From: Methylobacteriaceae bacterium
Lineage (GTDB): Bacteria; Pseudomonadota; Alphaproteobacteria; Rhizobiales; Beijerinckiaceae
Reading direction: 5' to 3'
Assembly: GCA_020638135.1 (NCBI GenBank)
Contig: JACKJE010000001.1
Location: 165,923-229,922, forward strand
Length of the DNA: 64,000 nt
Part shown: positions 6,358 through 15,100 of the stretch, piece after piece
Position numbering within the stretch: the stretch's first letter is position 1
Layout of the letters: each line of letters opens with the position of its first letter
Program-made: the position numbers and the translations under genes
Notes under the pieces: generated by a model
What the model saw: only the letters and a program-made list of their open reading frames with translations
Told to the model about the DNA's origin: nothing
Databases searched by the model: none

Positions 6358-9072
6358 TTGCTGCGAAAGCCTGTTTCGATCCGCGTCAAATTCGTCATGG
6401 CGGTCTCGCTCGCGATCCTCGTCGCGCAGGCGGTCGTGGCCGGCGTCTTTGCGTGGCGGGACATGGGCCTTTACGCCCGCACCAAACAGGAGACGCTCTA
6501 CGCGGCCGCCCAGTCGATCGCGGCCGCCGTGGCCGAACCGGCGCGCCGCCGCGACGCCGATGGGGCCTATCGGGCGTTGCGCGCGATCGGCGCCATTCCC
6601 GGCGCGTCCTACGTGCGCCTCGAAGACCTGCACGGCGCGCCGCTCGCCGAGACCGGCCGTACCGAGCAGCTCGTCGGCGATGCGATCCAGTCCGAACCCG
6701 GACGCGAGATCGACCGATTCCAGCTTCTGCGATCGCGGACGCTCGAAGTCGCCGCGCCTGTCGTCGAATCCGGCACGGCCGTCGGGCGCCTCGTCCTCGT
6801 CGGCGACGTGTCCGACCTGCCGAAGCGTCTGACCGACGCCATGACGTTGATGGCCTGGGGCGCGCTCGGCGCGCTCGTCCTCGCCGTCGTCCTGGCTGGC
6901 CGCATGCTGGGCCGCATGACGCGGCCGCTGACCGACCTTGCCGGCGCAATGACCCGCGTCGGCGCCACACACGATTACAATGTCACGATGAATTCGGCGC
7001 GCGGCGACGAGATCGGCGTGCTCGTGCGCGGCTTCGACAAGATGCTCGGCGAGATCCGCCAGCGCAACGCCGAGCTTGCGGCCCACCGCGATCGACTGGA
7101 GATCGAGGTCGCGGATCGCACGGCGGACTACCGCCGCGCGATGGAGTTGGCGGAAGACGCCAATCGCTCCAAGAGCGACTTCCTCGCAACCATGAGCCAT
7201 GAAATCCGCACGCCGATGAATGGCGTGCTCGTCATGGCCGAAATGCTTGCGGCTTCCGAACTCCCGCCCCGTGCGCGCAAGAACGCCGATGTCATCGTGC
7301 GCTCGGGCCAGACGCTGCTCGCCATCATCAACGACATTCTCGATTTCTCGAAGATCGAGGCCGGTAAGCTCGATGTCGAGACGTTGCCCGTCGATCCCGT
7401 CGAGGCGGCCGAAGATGTGCTGCGCCTGTTCGGCGATCGCGCGCAATCCAAGGGGCTCGACCTCGCCGATCGCGTGCAATTGCCGCGTGGAACAACAGTC
7501 GACGCCGATCCCGTGCGTCTGGCTCAGGTCCTCTCCAACCTCGTCAACAATGCGCTGAAATTCACCGAGTCCGGCGGGGTGACGCTCGAGATCGAAAGCG
7601 ATCCTGCCGACGCCGGGCGTGTGCGCTTCAGCGTCGTCGACACCGGCATCGGCATCGCCGAGGACAAGCTCGACGGCATTTTCGGCGCCTTCACGCAGGC
7701 CGATCAGTCGACGACCCGAAAATTCGGCGGCACCGGTCTCGGCCTCGCCATCGCACGCAGGCTGGTCGCGGCGATGGGCGGCAATCTCAAGGTCTCAAGC
7801 GCGGCCGGGCAGGGCGCGCGCTTCTACTTCAGCCTGCCGGTGACACGCGGTTGCAGCCTGACGGACGCGCCGCGCCTCGCGGCGCCGGGCGCGTGCGCTC
7901 GTCTGCGTCGCGGGCGCAGGCTCCGGCGACCATTTGCGCACTGTGCTCGCCGGCGCCGGTTTCGACGTCGAGAGCTGCGAGCCCGAAGCGCTCGCAGAGC
8001 GCGCGCGCGCGCACGGCTCGTCTTCGTCGATCTCGAGGGCCTGCCGGAAACCGCGCGGCTCGGCGTCGCCTCAGGCGGCGCGATCGTCGCGGTGTCTGGT
8101 CTCGGCGAAGCGCCCGATCGTCTGCTGGAGGACGGCCGCGTCGATCGCATCATTCAGCGGCCGCTCGCCTCCAGCGAGACGAGATCGATCGCCGACGCGG
8201 CTGTCGAAGGACGTTCCATCGCCGCGTCGCAGAAGGCGGCGGCGCGTTCGCAATTGCCGCGCTTCCCGGATGCGCGCGTCCTCGTGGTCGACGACGGCGC
8301 GGTCAATCGCGAGGTGGCGGCGGAAGCGCTGAAGCGCCTGGGCATCGCGGCCGACCTCGCCAACGACGGCGTCGAAGCTGTCGCCGCCGTAAAGGCGAAG
8401 ACGTACGATCTCGTGCTCATGGATGGCAGCATGCCGGAAATGGACGGCTACGAGGCGACGCGCGCCATTCGCGCCCGCGAGGCGGAGACAGGCCTGGCTC
8501 CGATCAAGATCGTGGCCCTGACCGCGCATGTCGTCGGCGCCGCGGCCAATGCGTGGCGCGAGGCCGGCATGGACGGCGTGCTGCACAAGCCCTACACGCT
8601 TGCCGCGCTCGCCCATTGCCTGTCCGAACATCTGTCGTCGTCGACGCACGCCGTGCCGCCTGAAGAAGCCCCGCCGCCCGAAGAGGCGCCGGAAGAGGTC
8701 GCCGACGTCAATCCCAAGGTCATCGCCGGACTGCGCGAGATGAGCGGCGGCGACAATGCCGCGGTCATGCGCATCGTCGGGCTCTATTGTTCGCATGCGC
8801 CGCAATCGCTCACCGCTATCGCCACCGCTTTCGAGCGCGGCGACCGCACGGCGCTCGGCGCGGCCGCGCACGCGCTGAAATCGATGAGCGCCAATATCGG
8901 CGCCGTGGCGGTCTATACCGCCGCGCAGGCGATCGAACGCGCCTGCCGGCTCGACATGCGCCTGCCCGAGGCGGAAGAGGTCACGCGGCTGCCTGCGCTG
9001 GTCGAATCCGCCGTTGCCGAGGTCAGGCGGCTCGCGGAAGAGGGCGCGCCGCCGGCGCGCCGCGCGCTCTAG
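6358..9072 (+). CDS. hybrid sensor histidine kinase with receiver and HPt domains
   Basis: A 904-residue phosphorelay kinase. Order: membrane segment about 13-33, periplasmic sensor about 34-160 (no family recognised), second membrane segment about 163-183, HAMP, coiled coil, HisKA with the phosphorylated histidine near 281 in SHEIRTPMN, HATPase (NLVNNALKF, DTGIGI, GGTGLGLAIARRL), degenerate receiver, canonical receiver with Asp about 689 in LMDGSMPEMDG and LHKPY, then HPt with His about 838 in HALKSMSANIG. Between about 7894 and 8017 the frame gives an Arg-rich stretch, whereas another frame encodes the expected pseudo-receiver; two compensating 1-base indels explain this. The gene faces away from the TadG-like gene at 6269, sharing an 88 bp divergent region. 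Confidence 0.93.
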   Translation: MLRKPVSIRVKFVMAVSLAILVAQAVVAGVFAWRDMGLYARTKQETLYAAAQSIAAAVAEPARRRDADGAYRALRAIGAIPGASYVRLEDLHGAPLAETGRTEQLVGDAIQSEPGREIDRFQLLRSRTLEVAAPVVESGTAVGRLVLVGDVSDLPKRLTDAMTLMAWGALGALVLAVVLAGRMLGRMTRPLTDLAGAMTRVGATHDYNVTMNSARGDEIGVLVRGFDKMLGEIRQRNAELAAHRDRLEIEVADRTADYRRAMELAEDANRSKSDFLATMSHEIRTPMNGVLVMAEMLAASELPPRARKNADVIVRSGQTLLAIINDILDFSKIEAGKLDVETLPVDPVEAAEDVLRLFGDRAQSKGLDLADRVQLPRGTTVDADPVRLAQVLSNLVNNALKFTESGGVTLEIESDPADAGRVRFSVVDTGIGIAEDKLDGIFGAFTQADQSTTRKFGGTGLGLAIARRLVAAMGGNLKVSSAAGQGARFYFSLPVTRGCSLTDAPRLAAPGACARLRRGRRLRRPFAHCARRRRFRRRELRARSARRARARARLVFVDLEGLPETARLGVASGGAIVAVSGLGEAPDRLLEDGRVDRIIQRPLASSETRSIADAAVEGRSIAASQKAAARSQLPRFPDARVLVVDDGAVNREVAAEALKRLGIAADLANDGVEAVAAVKAKTYDLVLMDGSMPEMDGYEATRAIRAREAETGLAPIKIVALTAHVVGAAANAWREAGMDGVLHKPYTLAALAHCLSEHLSSSTHAVPPEEAPPPEEAPEEVADVNPKVIAGLREMSGGDNAAVMRIVGLYCSHAPQSLTAIATAFERGDRTALGAAAHALKSMSANIGAVAVYTAAQAIERACRLDMRLPEAEEVTRLPALVESAVAEVRRLAEEGAPPARRAL

Positions 9073-9082
9073 GAGCTGATCG

Positions 9083-9856
9083 TCAGCCGCAGTCCGTCTT
9101 GCCACACTTGCGGTAGTTCGCGATCTTGTTGTTCAATTCCGCATAGCCGACCGCGCCGACGATCACTTCCTTGCCGACGACCCAGGAGGGCGTGCCGGTC
9201 AGGGCGAGCTTGTCGGCGATCTGCATCACCTCGCCATAGCCGGCGTGGATGTCGGGGCTCTTCATATCCTTCTCGAGCCGCGCCATGTCCACGCCTGACT
9301 CGCGGGCGGCGGCCAGCGCCTGCTCCTTGCCGGCCTGGCCGCGACCGCCGAGCAGCTTCTGGTGGAATGTCCAGAACTTGTCGCCCTGAATTTGCTTGGC
9401 GACGGCCATGGCGACTTGCGCCGCCTCGACGCTGCCCTGACCGAGAACCGGAAAATCGCGCAGTACGATCCGCAGGTCCGGATTTTCCTTGGCGAGCCTC
9501 GACAGGTCCGACAGCGCCTTTTTGCAATAGCCGCAATTGTAGTCGAAGAACTCGACAAGCGTGACCTTGCCGTCGGGATTGCCGACGACGACCTGATATT
9601 TCGAATCGAAGATCTGTTTCTTGACCGATTCGATCGCGGTTTCGCGTTGCTGCGCTTCCTCGGCTTTGTGGCGTCTTTCCAGTTCGGAAAACGCTTCGCG
9701 CAGGACCTCGGGGTTGTTGATCAGATAGTCGTGGACGATCTTGCCGATCTCGGATCTCTGCGCGTCGTTGAACTGCTGCGCGCGCGCAGCGGGAGCGGCG
9801 GCAAATGCGCCAGCCAGGAGCGCGAGCGCGGCGGTCGTGTGCAAGAAGCGTGGCAT
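9083..9856 (-). CDS. periplasmic DsbA-family thiol:disulfide oxidoreductase
   Basis: Thioredoxin-fold enzyme that forms or rearranges disulfides in exported proteins. The 257-residue product has a signal peptide (hydrophobic about 9-22, cleavage likely after ARA at about 26). A helical N-terminal region with IVHDYLINNPEVL resembles the ScsC/DsbA-like dimerisation domain. The active site CGYC is at 108-111 and the cis-proline loop is TGTPSWVV. It lies between the hybrid kinase (convergent, 10 bp) and the M48 protease. In Hyphomicrobiales this gene commonly sits near the M48/TPR protease and aroQ. Whether it is an oxidase or an isomerase cannot be read from the sequence. Confidence 0.93.
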   Translation of the reverse strand: MPRFLHTTAALALLAGAFAAAPAARAQQFNDAQRSEIGKIVHDYLINNPEVLREAFSELERRHKAEEAQQRETAIESVKKQIFDSKYQVVVGNPDGKVTLVEFFDYNCGYCKKALSDLSRLAKENPDLRIVLRDFPVLGQGSVEAAQVAMAVAKQIQGDKFWTFHQKLLGGRGQAGKEQALAAARESGVDMARLEKDMKSPDIHAGYGEVMQIADKLALTGTPSWVVGKEVIVGAVGYAELNNKIANYRKCGKTDCG

Positions 9857-9931
9857 GTCGTGCTCCGGAGGGCGGTCGCCCGTTCAGTCTGAACTGCTTG
9901 TACTAACGAAAGCCGCCAGTGTCATATCGGC

Positions 9932-11335
9932 TCAGTCGTCGAATTTCGGCGGCCGGTAGTTGAGAATGTCGTCCGCGCGCAGCCAGCCGGGCGACCCCTG
10001 CTTGAGCTGATCCTGCGCGCGCTTGGCCTGCGTGCGCGCTTCGACATATTTGCCGGCGACGAACAGCGCCTGCGCCGAAGCGAGCTGCGAATTCGGCCGG
10101 TCGCCGATACTGTCGTAGGCCATCGCGAGATACTGAAAGCCTTCCGACGAATCCGGGTCGCGTTGCGTCGTCCTTCCGAGCAGCCGGATCGCCTCCTTGT
10201 CATTGGCGCCGCCGCCGGCGCCGACCAGCGCATGGCCGAGCAGGACGGCGATCGGCGTTGCGCTCGGCGCCAGCGCGACCGCCTTGCGCAGATAGGGCAG
10301 GGCGGCTTGCGCGCGTCCGCTTTCCATCAGCACCTGGCCCTTCAGCTCCTGAAAATAGGGATTGCGCGGCTGTGTCGCGATCAGGCCGTCGATCGCCTGC
10401 AGCGCCTCGCCAAGCCGGCCGAAACGATAGTTGGAGATCGCGTGCGCGTAGCGCGCCGGGAGCGAATTGTCGCTGACCGGATAGCGCCGCGCGATTTCGG
10501 CCTGGTCGCCCATGAAGCCGAACAGTTTGGCGCGCATCATGTCATGGCGCGCCTGCAGCGCGGCGGAATCCTTGACGTCGAAATAGGGGCTCTGCCGCGC
10601 CGCCTGATCGAGTGCTGAGATGCGTTCGGCCGGCAGGGGATGCGAAAGCACGTAGGGGTCGATCGAGGCGGTCTTGAACAGGGCGTCGTTGGCGAAGCGC
10701 TTGAATGTCGTGAGCATGCCCTTCGAGGACTGGCCGGTCGCGTTCAGATACTTCACAGCGGCGCGGTCGGCGGCCTGCTCCTCGCCGCGCTGGTAGGAGA
10801 GAAGCGAGCGCCGCACCAGCTCCTGCGGGCCGAGCAGCACACCCATCATGCCGGTCTGGTCCATGCCGACCTGCGTCTGGCGCCCGCCGCCGCGCGAACT
10901 CTGCACCTGCGCAGCGACCGCGCCGGCGCTCACCAGCATGCCGGCGATCGCCATGATCTGCGCCCGCGCCAGCTCCTGATGCAGCCGCACGAGATGGCCC
11001 CCGGCGATATGGCCGCTTTCATGCGCGAGCACGCCGATGATTTCGTTCGGGGTCTTCGCCTCCATCAGCGCGCCGGTGTTGATGAATATCTTCTGCCCGT
11101 CGGCGACGAAGGCGTTGAACCCGCGGTCGCCGACCAGAATGATCTTGGCGGCCCGCGTGTTGATCCCCGCTGCGCGGAAGATCGGGTTCACATAGTCGCG
11201 CAGCAGCTGCTCGGTTTCCGCGTCGCGGATAATGGCGACGCCCTGCTGGGCGGCTGCGGGTGGCGCGGCGGCGGCGAGTACGGAAAAGGCTGTCAGCGCC
11301 GCGAGCGCCGAGCGGGACTTGGACTTGAGGTTCAT
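9932..11335 (-). CDS. periplasmic M48-family zinc metalloprotease with TPR domain (BepA-like)
   Basis: Probable envelope quality-control protease. From the ATG at 11335 the 467-residue product begins with a signal peptide (MNLKSKSRSALAAL, cleavage near AAAQQ at about 30). The zinc motif HESGH is at 105-109, and the third ligand lies in RGEEQAADRAAVKYL. The C-terminal 200 residues show TPR-like helices (ARYAHAISNYRFGRLGEALQAI, RNPYFQELKGQVLMESG), as in BepA/YfgC. An alternative ATG at 11371 would put an unlikely tail before the signal peptide. It lies 75 bp upstream of the DsbA-like gene on the same strand, so the two may be co-expressed. Confidence 0.93.
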   Translation of the reverse strand: MNLKSKSRSALAALTAFSVLAAAAPPAAAQQGVAIIRDAETEQLLRDYVNPIFRAAGINTRAAKIILVGDRGFNAFVADGQKIFINTGALMEAKTPNEIIGVLAHESGHIAGGHLVRLHQELARAQIMAIAGMLVSAGAVAAQVQSSRGGGRQTQVGMDQTGMMGVLLGPQELVRRSLLSYQRGEEQAADRAAVKYLNATGQSSKGMLTTFKRFANDALFKTASIDPYVLSHPLPAERISALDQAARQSPYFDVKDSAALQARHDMMRAKLFGFMGDQAEIARRYPVSDNSLPARYAHAISNYRFGRLGEALQAIDGLIATQPRNPYFQELKGQVLMESGRAQAALPYLRKAVALAPSATPIAVLLGHALVGAGGGANDKEAIRLLGRTTQRDPDSSEGFQYLAMAYDSIGDRPNSQLASAQALFVAGKYVEARTQAKRAQDQLKQGSPGWLRADDILNYRPPKFDD

Positions 11336-11456
11336 CGAGCTTTCGAAGCGGCCGGAACTGACGTTTCCCATTCTATCGACCGGAAAAGCGGCCGGAAATA
11401 GGCCGGCCGTTTGCAGGACCGGGGCAGGCTGCTAAGAGGCCCGCGAAGGAGCCCCC

Positions 11457-12627
11457 ATGACCCGCAGGATCGCCCGTCTCGCCGCCTCCCGTCGCAGCGC
11501 GGTCGAGCCTTTTCTGGCCATGGACGTGCTGCGCGAGGCAGGCGCCCTGGAGGCGCAGGGCCGCAGCATCATGCATCTGGAGGTCGGCGAACCCGGCGCG
11601 CCGCCGCCAGAGCCCGTCCGCGCCGCCGCAATCGCGGCCTTGCAGGGCGGCCGGGTCGGCTACACCGACGCGCTCGGCCGCGCCTCGCTGCGCGCCAGGA
11701 TCGCCCGCCACTATGGCGAGACCTACAATGTCGACGTCGCGCCGCAGCGCGTCGTCGTCACGACCGGCTCGTCGGGCGGCTTCATCTTGAGCTTTCTGGC
11801 GCTGTTCGACGCCGGCGACCGGGTGGCGGTGGCCGCGCCCGGCTATCCCGCCTATGTCAATATTCTCGAGGCGCTCGGCTGCGTCTGCGTGCCGCTCGAG
11901 ACGACGGCGGCGACCCGCCACGCCGTGACGGCAGGGATGATCGCGGCCGCCCATCGCGACAAGCCGCTCAAGGGCGTGCTGCTGATGAGCCCCGCCAATC
12001 CCTCGGGCGTGATGATGAGCGACGCGGCCCTGCGCGAAATCTGCGAGACCTGCGATCGGCTCGGGAATCGCTTTCATTTCCGACGAAATCTATCACGGCC
12101 TCACTTACGACCGCCCGGCCGAGACGGCGCTGAAATTCAGCGACGAGGCGATCGTCGTGAATTCGTTCTCGAAATATTATTGCATGACAGGCTGGCGCAT
12201 CGGCTGGCTGGTCGTGCCGGAAGAACTCGTGCGGCCGGTCGAGCGCCTGCAGCAGTCGCTCGCGATCTCCGTGCCCTTCCTCAGTCAGGTCGCCGCGGAA
12301 GCCGCCTTCGACGCGCGCGACGAACTGGAGGCGGTGAAGGCGGGCTATGCGCGCAATCGCGCCGCGCTGATGGCTGCGCTGCCGCAGATGGGACTGGCGG
12401 AATTCCATCCGCCGGACGGGGCCTTCTACATCTACGCCGACATCGGCCGCTTCACCAATGATTCCCTCGATTTTTCCAAACGGCTGCTGGAAGAGGCCGG
12501 CGTCGCGGCGACGCCGGGCGTCGATTTCGACCGTGCGCGCGGCACCCGCACGCTGCGCCTGTCCTACGCCGGATCGGAAGCGGACATCGCCGAAGCGATC
12601 AAGCGCATGGCGAGTTGGCTGCGCTAG
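11457..12627 (+). pseudogene. class I/II PLP-dependent aminotransferase, interrupted by a 1-base frameshift
   Basis: Aspartate/aromatic-type aminotransferase of about 390 residues split over two frames. The first frame (11457 to about 12063; ATG after GAAGGA) has LEVGEPGAPPPEPV, VVTTGSSGGFILSF and SPANPSGVMMSD. The second frame (about 12067 to 12627) resumes with IAFISDEIYHGLTY, the PLP-lysine motif NSFSKYYCMTGWRIGW, and ends with LRLSYAGSEADI. One extra base within GGGAA at 12063-12066 accounts for the break, and no conserved residue is lost. It is either an assembly indel or a recent inactivation. The substrate is unknown; the position beside the M48 gene is that of the conserved Rhizobiales aminotransferase. 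Confidence 0.85.
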
Positions 12628-12651
12628 TAAAAAGTCGCAAGTGGCTTTGCA

Positions 12652-12680
12652 TTGACGAGAACCATTTACTTGCGCATAGT
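12652..12680 (+). promoter_or_regulatory. putative sigma70-type promoter of the multicopper oxidase gene
   Basis: TTGACG (12652-12657) and CATAGT (12675-12680) are separated by exactly 17 bp and lie 29 bp before the ATG at 12710. The -35 matches TTGACA at five of six positions and the -10 matches TATAAT at four of six. The surrounding DNA is AT-richer than its neighbours. The match is by eye; no start site is known. Confidence 0.45.
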
Positions 12681-12709
12681 TTCGGTATTCTCGGTTTGGA
12701 ATTCATACG

Positions 12710-15067
12710 ATGAGCAATATTTTAACGCGCAATTCTGCGCGACCGATAATATATTGCCTCTCAGCGGTTGTTATCGCTGCAGCTTCGCCCGCCCTAGCAG
12801 CCGGGTGCGATCTGGATGCGTTGTTTCCCGACGGCGCCTTCCGGCCACTCGTCCAATTCGAACCGACTGCGGGATCTGCGGTCGCCCTGGATATGGATAT
12901 GCAGGTGTGGCCGACGACAGGTGGTCCTCAATACATGATGATCGGCGCCTATAAAGTCGTCGGAGCGCCGGTAGCCCAGCTGACGCCGGGAAAGAATACG
13001 CGCGCCTACGTCCGTCATCCCTTCAGACATGTGGATTGCGACGTCACGCGGCGATTGCGGCTGCATGATGCGGCGTTTCTGCAGAAATGGGCATATAGCG
13101 GCGGTTTGCTCAAACTAGAGCAGGGCGGTCGCATCAACGTCCATTTCACGAGTTCGCTTCCTTACGCTACGGACAAGAAATTCGCTCCCGAAGGCGCGAA
13201 GAATGGCGGCGCGCCATGCCAATCGAGCAATCTCCATACGCACGGGTTGCTCGTCCCGCCGAGCGTCGGTTCGCCGACGCCGACCGGCATGAAGGACGTC
13301 GGCGACTTCATCATTCACTTGGCGGCGCCGAAGGGGCGCCTGGACGCCGACGCTTGCTTGGATGCCGCCAAAAACGCGACGCACAGCGGTTCGTCCCAAG
13401 GCGGCGCCCACGCGCATAAGCCGATGGAGACGATCGATTATTCGATCCGCATTCCCGCCAAGAAACCCATTGGCCATAGACAGGACCCGACCGCAACGGG
13501 TTTCCACCCGAGCGGATTGTTCTGGATGCACCCTCATCCCCACGGCTACTCGTCACAGCAATTGCGCGGCGGGACCACGTCGCTCATCACGATCGGCAGG
13601 CTCGCCGATTACATGAAATGGGAAGGGCCGGGTGCGACGGATCGCAAGAACGTACGCGAGATGCTGCTCAAGGACGCGCAATTGAGTCTGGTCGACGCGG
13701 CCTCGAAGACTTGGAAATTCGAGAACAAGTACGAACCTGCGCTCTGCAACGCCAATCCGGCGCCGGCGGACAACGACAAGCGCGAAGGCGAGTGCAAGGC
13801 GGCGGACGGCAGGGTTTGGACCTTCACTGTCAACGGCCTGATGTATCCGCGCCTCTCGCGCGACGTAGAGGCGAATGAAAGCGAAATCTGGCGCATCGCC
13901 AATGCATCGCCGAATATCACTTATCGCCTTTCGATCCGTAACAAGAACGATCCCGGCAAGCGATTGCAGTTCGAGATATTGGCGGTCGATGGCGTGGCGG
14001 TCGGCAATTCTGCCGCAGCGGCCAGCGCGCGCGCCGAAAGGCGAGAAGAAATCCTGCTGATGCCTGGATCGCGAGCCGAAATCGGCATTGTTCACGAGCC
14101 CGGAACATGGGTGCTGACCAATGAAGTGGTCCAAGGCGGCGCCGATGCATGGCCGACGGTGAAGTTGGCCGAGATCGAATGGAAGGCGCCGGCTACCGGC
14201 GGTCCCGTCGTCGCAATGAAGGCCACAGCGAGCCGTATGGCGGCGGTCGTTGCCGGCTTCACGCCGAAGCGCGACATCGATCGCAGCGCGCGGTTGAACG
14301 CCGCTCCGAAAACGGCCGCATCCGTCCCGGCTTCGATCTGCGATCTGCCCTCGGGGCATGAACGCGTGATTCTCTTCGTAAAGAAGCCCGATGACGGGCC
14401 TAATGGCGAGGTTTTCGGGTTGATTGCGGGTATTCGCCCCGTGCAGGAGGCGGGGCTCGAAAAATTGCGCATCTTCAAGAGAACTGGACCAGGCAGAAAC
14501 CCGTCAGACTACACCCTCGTCTCGGCAAGAGATGTTCTTGGCGAACTGGCGGAGAAATCCTCTTTCGCCCCGGCATTTGACAAGGTGGAATTCGGCGACG
14601 TCTGCACCAAGGTTGGCCGGGACGAAATTTGGGTGCTCGAGAACTGGACTCCCGAAATTCACAACTTCCACATCCATCAAACGAGATTCCGCATAGCGGA
14701 TGCGGATTCCTTCGGGCCCAGCTACTTCAACTGGCCGGAGCCGCCCAAAGATGAGAAGCCGGAGGCAGCTGCGACCAACGCCGCGATCAAGAACTTTTTC
14801 TCGTCGACCGGCGTTCAGGGCTTCGCGCACCACGATTCCGCGCCAGTGCCGAGAGGCGGCGCCGCCTGCAATGGAACTCCCGCGACAAAGGATTGCCAGC
14901 CCGGCCGCGTGACAGTGCTCATCAATTTCAACCGGGATGAGCAGGTCGGCGCCTTCCCCTATCATTGTCACATCCTCGAGCACGAAGATCTCGGCATGAT
15001 GGCTTTGGTGACGGTGCTTCCGCGCGACGGGCAGCCGCAGGCGGCTGCGGCCAGCCATAAGCATTAG
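12710..15067 (+). CDS. periplasmic multicopper oxidase
   Basis: A 785-residue secreted multicopper oxidase. A signal peptide (hydrophobic about 13-28, ending ALAAG) is followed by cupredoxin-type domains. All four copper-ligand motifs are visible: HTHG near 175, HPHPHG near 272, HNFHIHQ near 653, and YHCHILEHEDLGMM near 752, which supplies type 1, 2 and 3 ligands including the axial Met. At 785 residues it is longer than CueO-like enzymes (about 500), with large inserts between motifs. Base composition is lower in GC than in flanking genes, and it has its own promoter-like sequence, suggesting acquisition. It could oxidise Cu(I), Mn(II) or phenolics; the substrate cannot be told. A His-rich tail (SHKH) ends the protein. 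Confidence 0.92.
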   Translation: MSNILTRNSARPIIYCLSAVVIAAASPALAAGCDLDALFPDGAFRPLVQFEPTAGSAVALDMDMQVWPTTGGPQYMMIGAYKVVGAPVAQLTPGKNTRAYVRHPFRHVDCDVTRRLRLHDAAFLQKWAYSGGLLKLEQGGRINVHFTSSLPYATDKKFAPEGAKNGGAPCQSSNLHTHGLLVPPSVGSPTPTGMKDVGDFIIHLAAPKGRLDADACLDAAKNATHSGSSQGGAHAHKPMETIDYSIRIPAKKPIGHRQDPTATGFHPSGLFWMHPHPHGYSSQQLRGGTTSLITIGRLADYMKWEGPGATDRKNVREMLLKDAQLSLVDAASKTWKFENKYEPALCNANPAPADNDKREGECKAADGRVWTFTVNGLMYPRLSRDVEANESEIWRIANASPNITYRLSIRNKNDPGKRLQFEILAVDGVAVGNSAAAASARAERREEILLMPGSRAEIGIVHEPGTWVLTNEVVQGGADAWPTVKLAEIEWKAPATGGPVVAMKATASRMAAVVAGFTPKRDIDRSARLNAAPKTAASVPASICDLPSGHERVILFVKKPDDGPNGEVFGLIAGIRPVQEAGLEKLRIFKRTGPGRNPSDYTLVSARDVLGELAEKSSFAPAFDKVEFGDVCTKVGRDEIWVLENWTPEIHNFHIHQTRFRIADADSFGPSYFNWPEPPKDEKPEAAATNAAIKNFFSSTGVQGFAHHDSAPVPRGGAACNGTPATKDCQPGRVTVLINFNRDEQVGAFPYHCHILEHEDLGMMALVTVLPRDGQPQAAAASHKH

Positions 15068-15100
15068 GCGGGTGAGGCACTTTAGAGCGATGTGGCGGGA

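Noticed and set aside
7894..8017. Arg-rich stretch in the kinase as a nucleic-acid-binding segment
   Set aside because: The neighbouring frame gives a normal pseudo-receiver and the Arg run is an out-of-frame reading.
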